This document shows positions 23,648-35,736 of a DNA stretch of 64,000 nt, one piece after another. The notes under the pieces are model-generated. The model saw nothing but the letters and a program-made list of their open reading frames with translations. It was not told the origin of the DNA and ran no database searches. The first letter of the stretch is position 1. Each line of letters starts with the position of its first letter. Made by a program: the position numbers and the translations under genes. This stretch comes from Chelatococcus sambhunathii. GTDB lineage: Bacteria > Pseudomonadota > Alphaproteobacteria > Rhizobiales > Beijerinckiaceae. Location: assembly GCF_001418005.1 (NCBI RefSeq), contig NZ_LIOL01000002.1, positions 428,990 to 492,989 on the forward strand, written 5' to 3'.

Positions 23648-25168
23648 ATGCAGCCGACACCTTCTTTCGAGGATTTCGCCGCCGGCTACGAGAAAGGCGC
23701 GGCAGGCGTCGTGAGCGCGACGCTGGTCGCGGATCTCGAGACGCCGGTCGCAGCCTTCCTCAAGCTCACGGACGGCGGGCAGGCGCCCGCCTTCCTGCTC
23801 GAGTCGGTCGAGGGCGGCGCCGTGCGCGGCCGCTATTCCATGATCGGCCTCAGGCCCGACCTCATCTGGCGATGCCGGAACGGGCGGGCCGAGATCAACC
23901 GGGATGCCCTCAACCGGCCACAGGACTTCGTGCCGGAGGCCGCAGCCCCGCTCGACAGCTTGAGAGCCCTCATCACCGAGAGCCGCATCCCGCTCGCCGG
24001 CGACCTGCCTCCGATGGCGGCGGGCATCTTCGGCTATCTCGGCTACGACATGGTGCGCCTCATGGAGCGCTTGCCGCACCAGCCAGCCGATGCGCTGGAC
24101 CTGCCGGATGCGGTCCTGGTGCGCCCCACGGTCATGGCGGTCTTCGACGCCGTCAGGGACGAACTCTCGCTCGTCACGCCCGTGCGCCCGAAGGAGGGCG
24201 TTTCCGCCCGAGCGGCCTACGAGGCTGCGCTGGCACGACTCGACGCCGCCCTCGAGGCGCTGGAGCGCCCCCTGCCCCACGATGCACGCCTCGATCCCAC
24301 CGCCATCGCGGCGCCGGCGCCCATCTCCAACACCACGCCGGAAGAATTCAAGGCCATGGTGGCGCGGGCGAAGGAATACATCACCGCCGGCGACATCTTC
24401 CAAGTGGTGCTGTCGCAGCGCTTCGAGGCGCCGTTCACGCTGCCGGCGCTGTCGCTCTACCGCTCGCTGCGGCGGCTGAACCCTTCGCCCTTCCTCTGCT
24501 ATCTCGATTTCCTCGACTTTCAGATCGTCTGCTCGAGCCCGGAGATCCTCGTGCGGGTGCGCGACGGCAAGGTCACCATCCGGCCCATCGCCGGCACGCG
24601 CCGGCGCGGGGCGACGCCCGAGGAGGACAAGGCGCTCGCCGAGGAGCTGCTGGCGGACCCGAAGGAGCGGGCCGAGCATCTCATGCTGCTCGACCTCGGC
24701 CGCAACGACGTCGGCCGCGTCAGCGAGATCGGCTCGGTGACGGTCACCGACAGCTTCTTCCTCGAATATTACAGCCAAGTGATGCACATCGTCTCGAACG
24801 TCGAAGGCCGGCTCGATCCGCGCCGCGACGCGCTCGACGCCCTCGTCGCCGGCTTTCCGGCCGGCACGGTCTCCGGCGCGCCCAAGGTCCGCGCCATGGA
24901 GATCATCGACGAACTGGAGAAGGAGAAGCGCGGGCCCTATGCCGGCTGCATCGGCTACTTCGGCGCCGACGGCGAGATGGACACCTGCATCGTGCTGCGC
25001 ACCGCCGTGGTGAAGGACGGGCGCATGGCCGTGCAGGCCGGCGCCGGCATCGTCTATGATTCCGACCCGGAATTCGAGCAGCAGGAATGCATCAGCAAGG
25101 CGAAAGCCCAGTTCCGCGCCGCCGAGGATGCGGTACGCTTCGCCATGCGCGCACGACGGGGGCAATGA
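23648..25168 (+). CDS. trpE: Anthranilate synthase component I
   Basis: Makes anthranilate from chorismate with ammonia from TrpG; first step of tryptophan synthesis. It has 506 residues. The N-terminal regulatory part has LLESVEGGAVRGRYSMIGL, which contains the Ser of the tryptophan-binding LLES motif. The chorismate-binding C-terminal part has RPIAGTRRRG, DLGRNDVGRVS, VMHIVSNVEG and AGTVSGAPKVRAMEII. Component I is separate here, not fused to TrpG as in some rhizobia. Its ATG lies only 7 bp after ppiD, so no attenuator fits in front. Confidence 0.97.
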   Translation: MQPTPSFEDFAAGYEKGAAGVVSATLVADLETPVAAFLKLTDGGQAPAFLLESVEGGAVRGRYSMIGLRPDLIWRCRNGRAEINRDALNRPQDFVPEAAAPLDSLRALITESRIPLAGDLPPMAAGIFGYLGYDMVRLMERLPHQPADALDLPDAVLVRPTVMAVFDAVRDELSLVTPVRPKEGVSARAAYEAALARLDAALEALERPLPHDARLDPTAIAAPAPISNTTPEEFKAMVARAKEYITAGDIFQVVLSQRFEAPFTLPALSLYRSLRRLNPSPFLCYLDFLDFQIVCSSPEILVRVRDGKVTIRPIAGTRRRGATPEEDKALAEELLADPKERAEHLMLLDLGRNDVGRVSEIGSVTVTDSFFLEYYSQVMHIVSNVEGRLDPRRDALDALVAGFPAGTVSGAPKVRAMEIIDELEKEKRGPYAGCIGYFGADGEMDTCIVLRTAVVKDGRMAVQAGAGIVYDSDPEFEQQECISKAKAQFRAAEDAVRFAMRARRGQ

Positions 25169-25256
25169 TGAGACGGGAGCGATGGCGCCGGCTTCTGGAG
25201 GCTTGACCCACCACTGCCCCGACGGGCAAAGCTTTGACTCTCAGAAAGCCACGCGC

Positions 25257-25868
25257 ATGCTCCGCATCCTTCTCGTCGACAATTACGATTCCTTCACCTG
25301 GAATCTCGTGCACCTCATCGGGGCGCTCGGCCCCGCGATCGACGTGCGCCGCAACGACGCCATCAGCGCCGACGAGGTGCTGGCGCTCGACCCCGATGCC
25401 ATCGTCCTCTCGCCCGGTCCGTGCACGCCCAACGAGGCGGGCATCTGCCTCGAGCTCATCGAGAAGGCTGCGCCGAGCGTACCCATGTTCGGCGTGTGCC
25501 TCGGCCTGCAGGCCATGGGCCAGGCCTTCGGCGGCGAGGTGGTGCGCGCGCCCCTGCCGATGCACGGCAAGATCTCGCGCGTGCATCACAAGGGCGAGGG
25601 CCTCTTCCGCGGCATCAACGGCCCATTCGAGGCCACGCGCTACCACTCGCTCATCGTGGCGCGCGAGAACTGCCCGGCCGACCTCGCCGTCACCGCTGAG
25701 AGCGAGGACGGCCTCGTCATGGCCATGGCGCATCGGCGGTTGCCGCTCCACGGCGTGCAGTTCCACCCCGAGAGCATCCTCTCAGAGCACGGCGCGACCA
25801 TAATGCGCAATTTCCTCGATATCGCCGCGCGCTGGAATGAGACCGGGCGCCCCGCAAGAACGAGCTGA
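25257..25868 (+). CDS. trpG: Anthranilate synthase component II (glutamine amidotransferase)
   Basis: Releases ammonia from glutamine for TrpE. It has 203 residues. The N-terminus is [17 protein letters not shown]. The catalytic Cys is in [16 protein letters not shown], and the His-Glu pair in [14 protein letters not shown]. It could also serve folate synthesis (PabA). The ATG at 25257 gives the family start; the open frame runs back into trpE. The 88-bp gap after trpE contains no obvious terminator. Confidence 0.95.
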   Translation: MLRILLVDNYDSFTWNLVHLIGALGPAIDVRRNDAISADEVLALDPDAIVLSPGPCTPNEAGICLELIEKAAPSVPMFGVCLGLQAMGQAFGGEVVRAPLPMHGKISRVHHKGEGLFRGINGPFEATRYHSLIVARENCPADLAVTAESEDGLVMAMAHRRLPLHGVQFHPESILSEHGATIMRNFLDIAARWNETGRPARTS

Positions 25869-25878
25869 CGGAGCACCG

Positions 25879-26892
25879 ATGGACGCCTTCAAACCCTTCA
25901 TCGCCAAAGTCGCCACCGGTGTCTCGCTGAGCCGCGAGGAAGCCCGTCAGGCTTTCGACACCCTGCTCTCGGGCGAGGTGACGCCGGCCCAGAGCGGCGC
26001 CTTCCTGATGGCGCTGCGCGTACGCGGCGAGACGGTGGATGAGATTGCCGGCGCGGTCGAGGCGCTGCGCGCACGCATGGTGCGCGTCAGCGCTCCGGCG
26101 GGCGCCATCGACATCGTCGGTACCGGCGGCGACAACGCGGGCAGCTACAATGTCTCGACGCTCGCCGCCATCATCGCCGCCGCCTGCGGCGTACCGGTCG
26201 CCAAGCACGGCAACCGGGCCGCCTCCTCGAAATCCGGCGCCGCCGATGTGCTCGCCGCACTCGACGTCAAGGTGGGCCTCGACCCGGCTGGTATCGAGCG
26301 CTGCCTTGCCGCGGCGGGTGTCGGCTTCATGTTCGCGCCCGCTCACCACGCCTCCATGCGCCATGTGGCGCCGGTGCGCGTCGAGCTCGGCACCCGCACC
26401 GTCTTCAACCTCATCGGGCCGCTCGCCAATCCGGCCGGCGTGCGCCGCCAGCTGCTCGGCGTCTATTCCGAGAGCTGGCTCGAGCCGCTCGTCGAGGTGC
26501 TCGCCGCCCTCGGCGCACAGCGTGTCTGGGCCGTGCACGGATCGGACGGGCTCGACGAGATGACGACCACCGGGCCGACCTCGGTGGTGGCGCTGGAGGA
26601 TGGGCGCATCCGCCGCTTCACCGTCACGCCGGAGGATGTCGGGCTTGCCCGGGCGTCGATCGCCGACCTGCGCGGCGGCGAGGCCGAGCATAATGCGGCC
26701 GCGCTGCGCGCCGTGCTCGCCGGGGAGAAGACGCCCTACCGCGACATCGCCGTCCTCAATGCCGCCGCCGGCCTCGTGGTCGCCGGCAAGGCCGCGGATC
26801 TCAAGGAGGGCGTTGCGGCCGCAGGGGCGGCGCTCGACAGCGGCGCCGCACGCGCTACGCTCGAGCGGCTCGTTGCCGCGTCGAATGCCTGA
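25879..26892 (+). CDS. trpD: Anthranilate phosphoribosyltransferase
   Basis: Transfers phosphoribose from PRPP to anthranilate. It has 337 residues. The PRPP and metal motifs are [19 protein letters not shown] and [19 protein letters not shown]. The downstream [20 protein letters not shown] is diagnostic. It starts 10 bp after trpG and ends 7 bp before trpC. Confidence 0.96.
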   Translation: MDAFKPFIAKVATGVSLSREEARQAFDTLLSGEVTPAQSGAFLMALRVRGETVDEIAGAVEALRARMVRVSAPAGAIDIVGTGGDNAGSYNVSTLAAIIAAACGVPVAKHGNRAASSKSGAADVLAALDVKVGLDPAGIERCLAAAGVGFMFAPAHHASMRHVAPVRVELGTRTVFNLIGPLANPAGVRRQLLGVYSESWLEPLVEVLAALGAQRVWAVHGSDGLDEMTTTGPTSVVALEDGRIRRFTVTPEDVGLARASIADLRGGEAEHNAAALRAVLAGEKTPYRDIAVLNAAAGLVVAGKAADLKEGVAAAGAALDSGAARATLERLVAASNA

Positions 26893-26899
26893 GGGCCCC

Positions 26900-27706
26900 A
26901 TGAGCGACATTCTGGCGAAGATCGAAGCCTACAAGCGCCGCGAGATCGCGGCGGCAAAGGCGCGCATCGCGCACGAGGAGATGGTGCGCCTCGCCCATGC
27001 CGCCCCGGCCCCGCGCCCGTTCCTCGCCGCCGTCGAGGCCCATCTGGCCGAGGACCGGCCGGCCCTCATCGCGGAGATCAAGAAGGCGAGCCCGTCGAAG
27101 GGCCTCATCCGCGCCGATTTCGACCCGCCGGCGCTGGCGAAGGCCTATGCGGACGGCGGCGCGAGCTGCCTGTCGGTGTTGACGGACGGCCCCTCCTTCC
27201 AGGGCCATCCGGACTATCTCGGCGCGGCGCGCGCGGCCTCCGGCCTGCCCGCCCTGCGCAAGGACTTCCTGTTCGAGCCCTATCAGGTCTACGAAGCGCG
27301 CACGTGGGGCGCCGACTGCATCCTCGTCATCATGGCCTCCATCAGCGACGAAGAGGCGCGCGCCCTCGTCGCCGCGGCCGAGGAACTTACGATGGACGTC
27401 CTCGTCGAGGTGCACGATGCCGAGGAACTCGACCGCGCGCTGGCCCTCGGTGTGCGCATGATCGGCATCAACAATCGTGACCTGCGCACCTTCGAGACAT
27501 CGCTCGCCGTCAGCGAGGCGCTGGCGCCACGCATTCCCTCCGGCCACATCGTCGTCGGCGAGAGCGGCATCTTCACCCATGCCGACATCGCGCGGCTCGC
27601 GGGTGTTGGCATCCGCACCTTCCTCGTCGGCGAGAGCCTGATGCGCCAGACGGACGTGACGGCCGCGACCCGCGCCCTCCTCTTCGGCGAGGCTGCAGCG
27701 GCATGA
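26900..27706 (+). CDS. trpC: Indole-3-glycerol phosphate synthase
   Basis: Closes the indole ring in tryptophan synthesis. It has 268 residues, the monofunctional form without TrpF. The motifs [13 protein letters not shown] with the catalytic Lys, [21 protein letters not shown] and [12 protein letters not shown] are present. The ATG at 26900 starts [15 protein letters not shown], as expected. The stop overlaps moaC as ATGA. Confidence 0.96.
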   Translation: MSDILAKIEAYKRREIAAAKARIAHEEMVRLAHAAPAPRPFLAAVEAHLAEDRPALIAEIKKASPSKGLIRADFDPPALAKAYADGGASCLSVLTDGPSFQGHPDYLGAARAASGLPALRKDFLFEPYQVYEARTWGADCILVIMASISDEEARALVAAAEELTMDVLVEVHDAEELDRALALGVRMIGINNRDLRTFETSLAVSEALAPRIPSGHIVVGESGIFTHADIARLAGVGIRTFLVGESLMRQTDVTAATRALLFGEAAAA

Positions 27707-28206
27707 CGCGGCTCACGCACGTCGACGCCTCGGGCAAGGCCAACATGGTCGACGTGGGCGACAAGGCCGTGACGCAGCGTATCGCGCAGGCGGAGGGCCA
27801 TGTCGTCATGCTGCCGGAGACGCTCGCCCTCATCCGCTCGGGCGAAGCCAAGAAGGGCGACGTGCTGGCTACGGCCCGCATCGCCGGCATCATGGCGGCG
27901 AAGCGGACCCATGAGCTCATCCCCCTCTGCCATCCGCTGAACCTGACCAAGGTGAAGGTGGACTGCACCATCGACGAGGCGCTTCCGGGCGTACGCGTGA
28001 CGGGCGAGGCGCGCGTCACGGGTCAGACCGGCGTCGAGATGGAGGCGCTGACCGCCGTCTCCGTCGCCTGCCTCACCATCTACGACATGGTGAAGGCCGC
28101 AGACCGGGCCATGCGCATCGAGGGCATCCGCCTCCTCGCCAAGAGCGGCGGCAAGTCCGGCGATTTCCGCGCCGGCGACCGGCCGGACGCGGAGAAGACG
28201 GCATGA
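27703..28206 (+). CDS. moaC: Cyclic pyranopterin monophosphate synthase MoaC
   Basis: Second enzyme of molybdenum cofactor synthesis, which turns the MoaA product into cyclic pyranopterin monophosphate. It has 167 residues. The motifs [19 protein letters not shown] and [25 protein letters not shown] (key part: TGVEMEAL) are those of MoaC. It is coupled to trpC by a 4-bp overlap and followed by moeA. Linking trp and molybdopterin genes is a common alphaproteobacterial arrangement. Confidence 0.96.
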   Translation: MTRLTHVDASGKANMVDVGDKAVTQRIAQAEGHVVMLPETLALIRSGEAKKGDVLATARIAGIMAAKRTHELIPLCHPLNLTKVKVDCTIDEALPGVRVTGEARVTGQTGVEMEALTAVSVACLTIYDMVKAADRAMRIEGIRLLAKSGGKSGDFRAGDRPDAEKTA

Positions 28207-28228
28207 GGAGGCCAGCATGAGGAGGCCA
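28201..28228 (+). repeat. 14-bp tandem duplication carrying the moeA ribosome site
   Basis: GCATGAGGAGGCCA occurs twice head to tail (28201-28214, 28215-28228). Each unit contains a GAGGAGG Shine-Dalgarno. The first unit holds the moaC stop, and the second places GAGGAGG five bases before the TTG start of moeA. The ATG in each unit opens only a frame of a few codons. Confidence 0.85.
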
Positions 28229-28230
28229 GC

Positions 28231-29442
28231 TTGGCCCTGACGCCGGTCGCCGATGCGCTCGCCGGCATCCTCGCCGGCGCGAGCCCCGTTCGCGAGCACG
28301 AGACCGTGCCGCTGCACAGGGCCGCCGGCCGCACGTTGGCCGTCGACCTCGCCTCCCTGCGCACCCAGCCGCCTTTCGTCGCCTCCGCGATGGACGGCTA
28401 TGCCGTGCGTGCCGCCGATGTCACGGCCGTTCCCGCGCGCCTCTCGCTGATCGGCACCAGTGCCGCCGGTCATGCCTTTGCGGGCGCGGTCCGGCCCGGC
28501 GAATGCGTGCGCATCTTCACCGGCGCGCCCCTGCCGGCGGGCGCCGACGCCATCCTGATTCAGGAGAATGCCCGCGCCAACGGCGACCAGATCGAAGCGC
28601 TGTCGACGGTGGCGGCCGGGCGCTTCGTGCGCGAGGCCGGGCTCGATTTTCGCGAAGGCGAGATCCTGCTGCAGGCCGGCCGGCAACTCGCCCCCTCGGC
28701 AGTTGCGCTCGCCGCGGCCATGGGCCATGCGGCGCTGCCAGTGGTGCGGCGGCCGCGCGTTGCCATTCTGGCAACCGGAGACGAACTCGTCCGCCCCGGC
28801 GAACCGAGCCGACCCGATCAAATCGTCGCCTCCAACACCTATGCCGTTGCGGCCATCGCCGAACGGGCCGGGGCCGAAGCCATCGACCTCGGCATCGCCG
28901 GTGACGATCTCGCCGCGCTCTCTGCCGCGATCGATGCGGCCAAGGAGGCCCGGGCCGACGTGCTCGTGACACTCGGCGGCGCCTCGGTGGGCGATCACGA
29001 TCTCGTGCAGCGCGCCCTTTCGGCGCAGGGATGGCAGCTCGGCTTCTGGCGCATCGCCATGCGCCCGGGCAAACCCCTGATGCACGGGCGCCTCAGCGCC
29101 ATGGCCGTGCTCGGCCTGCCGGGCAATCCCGTCTCCAGCATCGTGTGCGCGCTCATCTTCCTCGCGCCGCTCGTGCGGGCGCTGAGCGGCGATCCGGATG
29201 CGGCCGAAATCGCGACCCTGCCGGCCCGGCTCGGCAGCGATTTGCCGGCCAATGACGAGCGGCAGGACTATCTGCGCGCCCGCCTCGCGACGGCCGACGA
29301 CGGCACCCTCGTCGCCAGCCCCTTCCCGCGCCAGGACAGCTCCATGCTGCGCCTCATGGCGGAGGCCGAGGCGCTCGTCGTGCGTGCGCCCCATGCCCCC
29401 GCCGCCCGGGCGGGCGAGCCCTGCCGCATCATCCGGCTCTGA
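28231..29442 (+). CDS. moeA: Molybdopterin molybdotransferase MoeA (TTG start)
   Basis: Inserts molybdate into adenylylated molybdopterin. It has 403 residues. The motifs PPFVASAMDGYAVRAADV, IFTGAPLPAGADAILIQEN, ILATGDELV, TLGGASVGDHDLV and MRPGKPLMHG are present (key part: GKPLMHG), as well as VLGLPGNPVSS. The start is inferred to be TTG at 28231, with GAGGAGG five bases upstream; no in-frame ATG lies near, and the N-terminus ALTPVADAL fits the family. The gene is followed by lexA after a regulatory gap. Confidence 0.93.
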   Translation: MALTPVADALAGILAGASPVREHETVPLHRAAGRTLAVDLASLRTQPPFVASAMDGYAVRAADVTAVPARLSLIGTSAAGHAFAGAVRPGECVRIFTGAPLPAGADAILIQENARANGDQIEALSTVAAGRFVREAGLDFREGEILLQAGRQLAPSAVALAAAMGHAALPVVRRPRVAILATGDELVRPGEPSRPDQIVASNTYAVAAIAERAGAEAIDLGIAGDDLAALSAAIDAAKEARADVLVTLGGASVGDHDLVQRALSAQGWQLGFWRIAMRPGKPLMHGRLSAMAVLGLPGNPVSSIVCALIFLAPLVRALSGDPDAAEIATLPARLGSDLPANDERQDYLRARLATADDGTLVASPFPRQDSSMLRLMAEAEALVVRAPHAPAARAGEPCRIIRL

Positions 29443-29465
29443 ACTTCGCCTCGGTCGAACTTGCG

Positions 29466-29480
29466 GAACACACCGGGAAC
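29466..29480. promoter_or_regulatory. LexA (SOS) box of lexA
   Basis: GAAC-ACACCGG-GAAC, the reverse of the alphaproteobacterial LexA box GTTC-N7-GTTC, lies 77 bp before the lexA ATG. A degenerate second site, GTTC-N7-GTTT, follows at 29491-29505. This fits LexA autoregulation. Confidence 0.8.
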
Positions 29481-29556
29481 GTCTAATCTCGTTCATGATT
29501 TGTTTTCGACTCGCATCGACAATGCGATTCGACGAGGGGGAGCGAGATCGCCGGCC

Positions 29557-30255
29557 ATGCTGACGCGCAAACAGCACGAACTCCTGCGTTTCATCCACGA
29601 ACGCCTGCGTGAGACCGGCGTGCCGCCGTCCTTCGACGAGATGAAGGAAGCCCTCGATCTTAAGTCGAAATCCGGTATCCATCGCCTCATCGTGGCGCTG
29701 GAGGAGCGCGGCTTCATTCGCCGGCTTCCGAACCGCGCCCGGGCGCTCGAGGTGCTGCGCCTGCCCGACGGCGTCGCCGCAGCCCCGCGCGGGCGCTTCA
29801 ACCCGAGCGTGGTCGAGGGCGGGCTTGGCAAGGTGCGCGCGCCGGCGCCTCAGGCGGTCGAACCCGCTGTCCAGACAGTTGCGATTCCTGTCATGGGCCG
29901 GATTGCTGCCGGCACGCCCATTTCCGCCATCCAGAGCCGCAGCCACACCGTCTCGCTGCCGCCGGACATGCTGGGCAGCGGCGAGCACTTCGCGCTCGAG
30001 GTGCGCGGCGATTCGATGATCGAGGCCGGCATCCTGGATGGCGATACGGTCGTCATCCGCAAGCAGGATACGGCGAATACAGGGGATATCGTCGTCGCCC
30101 TGATCGATGACGAGGAGGCAACGCTGAAGCGCCTGAGGCGCCGCGGCTCCTCCATCGCGCTCGAGGCGGCCAACCCGGCCTACGAGACGCGCGTGCTCGG
30201 CCCCGACCGGGTGCGCATCCAGGGCAAGCTCGTCAATCTGCTGCGTCGCTACTGA
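29557..30255 (+). CDS. lexA: SOS repressor LexA
   Basis: Represses DNA-damage genes and self-cleaves when RecA is activated. It has 232 residues. The N-terminal winged helix-turn-helix spans about 1-70, with the recognition region [19 protein letters not shown]. The cleavage site is the Ala-Gly of RIAAGTPIS, near residue 117. The catalytic Ser is in [13 protein letters not shown], and the catalytic Lys in EATLKRL. The ATG at 29557 gives [10 protein letters not shown], the family start. It overlaps the end of convergent comEC by 23 bp. An SOS box lies upstream. Confidence 0.97.
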   Translation: MLTRKQHELLRFIHERLRETGVPPSFDEMKEALDLKSKSGIHRLIVALEERGFIRRLPNRARALEVLRLPDGVAAAPRGRFNPSVVEGGLGKVRAPAPQAVEPAVQTVAIPVMGRIAAGTPISAIQSRSHTVSLPPDMLGSGEHFALEVRGDSMIEAGILDGDTVVIRKQDTANTGDIVVALIDDEEATLKRLRRRGSSIALEAANPAYETRVLGPDRVRIQGKLVNLLRRY

Positions 30256-32524
30256 CGTCGGGCTCCTGATCCTCCCCGCCCGTCTCATCGGCTGACGCGG
30301 GCGATGGCCGGCCCGTCGCGGCGCCGGCCGCCGTGGACAACGGTCGTGAAGGAAGCGCCTGCATCCAGGCGCGGCGCTCGTCGGAGGGCAACTGGCCGAT
30401 GAGCCGATCGCTGCCGCCATTCCCGAGGATGACGGCCATTGCGCCGTTCTCGCGCAGCTTCGTGCGGTCGATGACCACGGGCGCTGCACAGCCGGGCGGG
30501 ACGGTGAGCGCAGTGACGAGGATGTCGGCCCGCCGGCAGTCCTCGACGAAGGCCGAGGGGCGGCGCACCAGGGCGACCATGCGGCCGTCGACCGCCTGCA
30601 TGGTGCAGCCGTCGCGGTCGCAGAAGACTCCGCTTTTGAGGCTTTCGTCGCCCGGCTGCCTCGCATCGCCGTCTGCGCGCAGCCATTGGGCGACGACGAA
30701 GGACGAGGCGCGGCCGAGCACGGCGAGACGCCCCTCGACACCCCGGACGGCCGCGCTCGCACCGTTGCGGTCGACGAAGATGTCCGGCCGCGCCGCTCCC
30801 GCGGCGATGGCGAGGGCGGCGGCCGCGGGCACGGCGGCGAGCCAGCGCAGCGGCGAGATGCAGATGGTCAGCACAAGCAGCGCCAGCGAGAAGAGGATGA
30901 GCGCGCTGCCCGGAAAGGCCGGTATCGCCATCACGGACAGGCGCCAGTCCTGCATGGCGTGGGAGACCGCGAGCACGATGGCCGTGCCCTGCCCCATCAG
31001 CCACCAGATGGGCGCGTCGAGGCCGAAGGGGTTGAGCAGAACCCCGAGCACAGCCGCCGGCATGACGATGAAGGAGACGAAGGGCAGCGCGATGCCGTTG
31101 CCCACCACGCTCAGCGGCATCGCCGTCTGGAAGTGATAGGCGCCATAGGCCCCTGTCGCCAGGGAGGCGACCAGGGTCGTGACGACGAGGGTGACGGTCC
31201 ATCGCCACGCATGGCACAGGGCGCGCGCGACCGGACCGAGCGACGCCTCGCCCCTGCCCGGACGGGCCGCCTGCCATTCCGCGAGCGCCACGAGACAGGC
31301 CACTGCCGAGAACGACATCTGGAAGCTCGGCCCGAGCACTGCCTCCGGCTCGAGGGCGAGACACAAGATGGCGGCGAACGCGAGATTGCGCATCGAGAGC
31401 GCCGGCCGGTCGGCGAGAATGGCGCCGAGCATGGTCAGTGTCATGATCAGCGCCCGCTGGGTGGCGACGTCAGCACCCGAGAACAGGCAGTAGCCCACGG
31501 CCCCCGCCATGGCCGTCGCGGCGGCGATCTTCTTGATCGGCCACGTGAGGGCGATGGCCGGAAAGAGCGCGAGGAGCGCGCGCACGGCCCAGAACACCGT
31601 GCCGGCGGCGAGCGCCATGTGCAGACCGGAGATCGACACGATGTGATAGAGGCCGGCGGCGCGCAGGGCCTCGTTGGTATCCTCGGTGATGAGGCCGCGC
31701 TTGCCGGTGACGAGCGCAGCCGAGACAGCCCCCTCCTGCCCGCCGGCGGCACGGGCGATGCGCGTCGTCAGCGCATTACGCGCCTCGTCAAGCCATGTTG
31801 CAAGGGCCAGGCGCCAGTCCGGCACGCGCGGCGGGGCACTGATTTCCACACGCCCCACAAGCGAGCCGACGGCGCCGATGCCGCGGAAGAAGGCGTCGCG
31901 CGTGAAATCATAGCCGCCCGGCCAGGCCGCCCCGGGCGGCGGCATCAGGCGAGCGGTGGCCTCGATGAAATCGCCGGCGCGCAGCCGGGCCGGCTCGCGC
32001 ATCGACACCCGCACACGCGCCGGGCGCTCGCCGTCGCCGAGGTTGCCGAGCGTCTCGACCCGCACGACGGCCCGCGGCCCCTGAGGCCGCTCCTCCACGC
32101 TTTCGACGAAGCCGGTGAGCGGCGCGATGGTCACGCGTGCGAGCACCGGCGCCTCCACGCGCGCCGTCCGTGCCGCACCGGCGAGGAAGCCGGCGAAGAG
32201 AAAGGCGGCGGCAACCGCCGCGACGAAAGTCACATGACGTCGCGAAACGGCTGCCAATCCGACGGCGATGGCGAGGGCGGCGACAGGCGCCCAGACGCTC
32301 GGCTCGCGGTCGGCCGCGAAATAGAGCAGCACCCCGATGCCGAAGCTCACCGCCGCCCAAGGGAGCAGGCGCCGGTGCGTGCTCTCCTCGTCTAGGCAGC
32401 GGACAAGGAAAGGGGTGATATCGGCAAGGGACAGGCCACCAGCCCGAACGGCGCCGCGTCCGCCGGTCGCGCGATCAAGCACGGCGGCAACGGCACGGGC
32501 CTGGCGAGATCGTTCCGGCGGCAT
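30233..32524 (-). CDS. comEC: ComEC/Rec2 family membrane protein without nuclease motif
   Basis: Inner-membrane channel protein of the DNA-uptake family. It has 763 residues. An N-terminal DUF4131-like region with several membrane helices spans about 50-230. The Competence domain, about 255-540, contains [15 protein letters not shown] and [13 protein letters not shown]. The last 200 residues are soluble and contain CDRDGC and VPPGC, but lack the HxHxDH motif of the metallo-beta-lactamase domain. Alphaproteobacterial ComEC proteins are often of this kind. Whether the cell is transformable cannot be told; no other com gene is near. It is convergent with lexA and divergent from gltX. Confidence 0.9.
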   Translation of the reverse strand: MPPERSRQARAVAAVLDRATGGRGAVRAGGLSLADITPFLVRCLDEESTHRRLLPWAAVSFGIGVLLYFAADREPSVWAPVAALAIAVGLAAVSRRHVTFVAAVAAAFLFAGFLAGAARTARVEAPVLARVTIAPLTGFVESVEERPQGPRAVVRVETLGNLGDGERPARVRVSMREPARLRAGDFIEATARLMPPPGAAWPGGYDFTRDAFFRGIGAVGSLVGRVEISAPPRVPDWRLALATWLDEARNALTTRIARAAGGQEGAVSAALVTGKRGLITEDTNEALRAAGLYHIVSISGLHMALAAGTVFWAVRALLALFPAIALTWPIKKIAAATAMAGAVGYCLFSGADVATQRALIMTLTMLGAILADRPALSMRNLAFAAILCLALEPEAVLGPSFQMSFSAVACLVALAEWQAARPGRGEASLGPVARALCHAWRWTVTLVVTTLVASLATGAYGAYHFQTAMPLSVVGNGIALPFVSFIVMPAAVLGVLLNPFGLDAPIWWLMGQGTAIVLAVSHAMQDWRLSVMAIPAFPGSALILFSLALLVLTICISPLRWLAAVPAAAALAIAAGAARPDIFVDRNGASAAVRGVEGRLAVLGRASSFVVAQWLRADGDARQPGDESLKSGVFCDRDGCTMQAVDGRMVALVRRPSAFVEDCRRADILVTALTVPPGCAAPVVIDRTKLRENGAMAVILGNGGSDRLIGQLPSDERRAWMQALPSRPLSTAAGAATGRPSPASADETGGEDQEPDVSSDAAD

Positions 32525-32684
32525 GCGGAGCGAGGAATTCCTTACGTCGGACGGCAGGTCATGCTACACGAGCGCCCGCTGCATTGAACCATCAAGTCGC
32601 CGGATTTTGCGAGCAGCAGAACCGAGGCATGCGGCACGCTCGCATCGATTCGCCACCGCCACCTTCCGAGAGTTCCGAACACCC

Positions 32685-34106
32685 ATGTCAGGCACGGTCG
32701 TCACCCGCTTCGCGCCTTCGCCCACGGGCTTCCTCCACATCGGCGGTGCCCGCACGGCCCTGTTCAACTGGCTCTTCGCTCGCCACCACGGCGGCAAGAT
32801 GCTGCTGCGGATCGAGGATACCGACCGGGAACGCTCTACCGAGGCCGCGATCCAAGCGATCCTGGACGGCATGACCTGGCTCGGCCTCGATTGGGAGGGC
32901 GAGGTCGTGCACCAGTTCGCGCGCGCGGCGCGCCATCGCGAGGTGGCAGAGGAGCTGTTGCGTCGGGGCAAGGCCTATTACTGCTACGCCACGCCGGAGG
33001 AGCTCGAGGAAATGCGCGCCCTCGCCCGCAAGGAGGGGCGGCCGATGCGCTACGACGGCCGCTGGCGCGACCGCGATCCCGCCGAGGCGCCGGCCGGCGT
33101 CAAGCCGGTGATCCGCCTCAAGGCGCCGCAGACCGGCGAGACGGTGGTGGACGATCAGGTCCAGGGCCGCGTGACGTGGCAGAACAAGGACCTGGACGAC
33201 CTCGTGCTGCTGCGCTCGGACGGGACGCCGACCTACATGCTGGCCGTCGTGGTCGACGATCACGACATGGGCGTCACCCACATCATCCGCGGCGACGACC
33301 ACCTGACGAACGCGGCGCGGCAGACGCAGATCTACGAGGCGCTCGGCTGGGCGGCGCCGGTGATGGCGCATATCCCGCTCATCCACGGACCGGACGGCGC
33401 CAAGCTGTCCAAGCGGCATGGGGCGCTCGGCATCGACGCCTACCGCTCGATGGGCTATCTGCCGGCGGCGCTGCGGAACTATCTCGTGCGCCTTGGCTGG
33501 AGCCACGGCGACCAGGAGATCTTCTCTACCGAAGAGATGATCGCGGCCTTCAATCTCGCCAGCATCGGCCGCTCTCCCGCCCGTTTCGATTTCGCCAAGC
33601 TGGAGAACCTCAACGGCCACTACATGCGCCTTGCGCCGGACGAGGAGCTTGTTCGAGCCATCGAGGCGCTGCTGCCGGAGATCGGTCCGGCCCGCGGCCT
33701 CGGCACCTCGCTGGAGCCGGCGCTGCGGGCCAAGCTCCTCGCCGCGATGCCTGGCCTCAAGGAGCGCGCCAAGACCCTGATCGAGCTCCTCGACAGCGCG
33801 TCCTATCTTTATGCATCTCGTCCCCTGCAACTCGACGAGAAGGCGCGCGGCATTCTCGACGACGACGCCCGGACCCGACTCGGCCAAGTGCTCCGCCGCC
33901 TCGAGAGCCTCGATGCGTGGACGCCGGCGGGAACGGAGGCTGCCGTGCGCGCGGCCGCCGAGGAGGCGGGCGTGAAGCTCGGCCTGATGGCACAGCCGCT
34001 ACGCGCGGCGCTAACGGGGCGCTCCACCTCGCCCGGCCTGTTCGACGTCATGGAGGTGCTCGGCCGCGAGGAGAGCCTGGCGCGGTTGCGTGATCAGACC
34101 CGCTGA
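32685..34106 (+). CDS. gltX: Glutamate--tRNA ligase
   Basis: Class I aminoacyl-tRNA synthetase charging tRNA-Glu (and possibly tRNA-Gln, as is common in alphaproteobacteria using GatCAB). It has 473 residues. The N-terminal motif is [22 protein letters not shown] with a HIGH-type HIGG, and the KMSKS-type loop is KLSKRHGAL. The ATG at 32685 gives the family N-terminus; the frame is open for 116 codons upstream. No ribosome site is obvious in front. GltA follows on the same strand after 260 bp. Confidence 0.95.
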   Translation: MSGTVVTRFAPSPTGFLHIGGARTALFNWLFARHHGGKMLLRIEDTDRERSTEAAIQAILDGMTWLGLDWEGEVVHQFARAARHREVAEELLRRGKAYYCYATPEELEEMRALARKEGRPMRYDGRWRDRDPAEAPAGVKPVIRLKAPQTGETVVDDQVQGRVTWQNKDLDDLVLLRSDGTPTYMLAVVVDDHDMGVTHIIRGDDHLTNAARQTQIYEALGWAAPVMAHIPLIHGPDGAKLSKRHGALGIDAYRSMGYLPAALRNYLVRLGWSHGDQEIFSTEEMIAAFNLASIGRSPARFDFAKLENLNGHYMRLAPDEELVRAIEALLPEIGPARGLGTSLEPALRAKLLAAMPGLKERAKTLIELLDSASYLYASRPLQLDEKARGILDDDARTRLGQVLRRLESLDAWTPAGTEAAVRAAAEEAGVKLGLMAQPLRAALTGRSTSPGLFDVMEVLGREESLARLRDQTR

Positions 34107-34366
34107 CGGGCCTCCACCGGGCGGGTTGATGCGGCGCAGCAACGACTTCTCCCAAGGGTTGCGGCGCCGGCATTGTTGCCGGTCAAGTCCCGCTTCCGGC
34201 GCTGCTTGAACGCATGCCGCGAATGCGATACGCAGGCCTCGATCTTATCTCGATCGGATCGAAAAACCGCGGGACGGCGGAGCGGAAAGGCAATCACAGC
34301 CAAGGGGCAACCCCTGCCGATGAGCCGTTGTCCTGTGCGCTTTACCCGAAGAAAGGGGATGCATCC

Positions 34367-35659
<1,293 letters not shown>

Positions 35660-35675
35660 GCGGTTCGGACCAACG

Positions 35676-35701
35676 AAAGGGCCCCTCGCGGGGCCCTTTT
35701 T
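35676..35701 (+). terminator. Rho-independent terminator, gltA (possibly bidirectional with lpxB)
   Basis: A 9-bp stem (AAGGGCCCC / GGGGCCCTT) with a TCGC loop is followed by TTTTT, 17 bp after the gltA stop. Reading the other strand, the stem is followed by TTTCGTTGG, so it could also end the long lpx transcript that arrives from the right. Confidence 0.9.
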
Positions 35702-35736
35702 GTTTTCTCGTCGTTCTGCCTCGGCTTCCTCGCTGC

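Noticed and set aside
23054-25165. Minus-strand open frame of about 700 codons opposite ppiD and trpE
   Set aside because: Antisense to two certain genes, with low-complexity composition and no recognisable motif.
34107-34366. Promoter for gltA (TTGAAC near 34206)
   Set aside because: The nearest -10-like hexamers have a 15-bp spacing or match poorly, so I did not list one.
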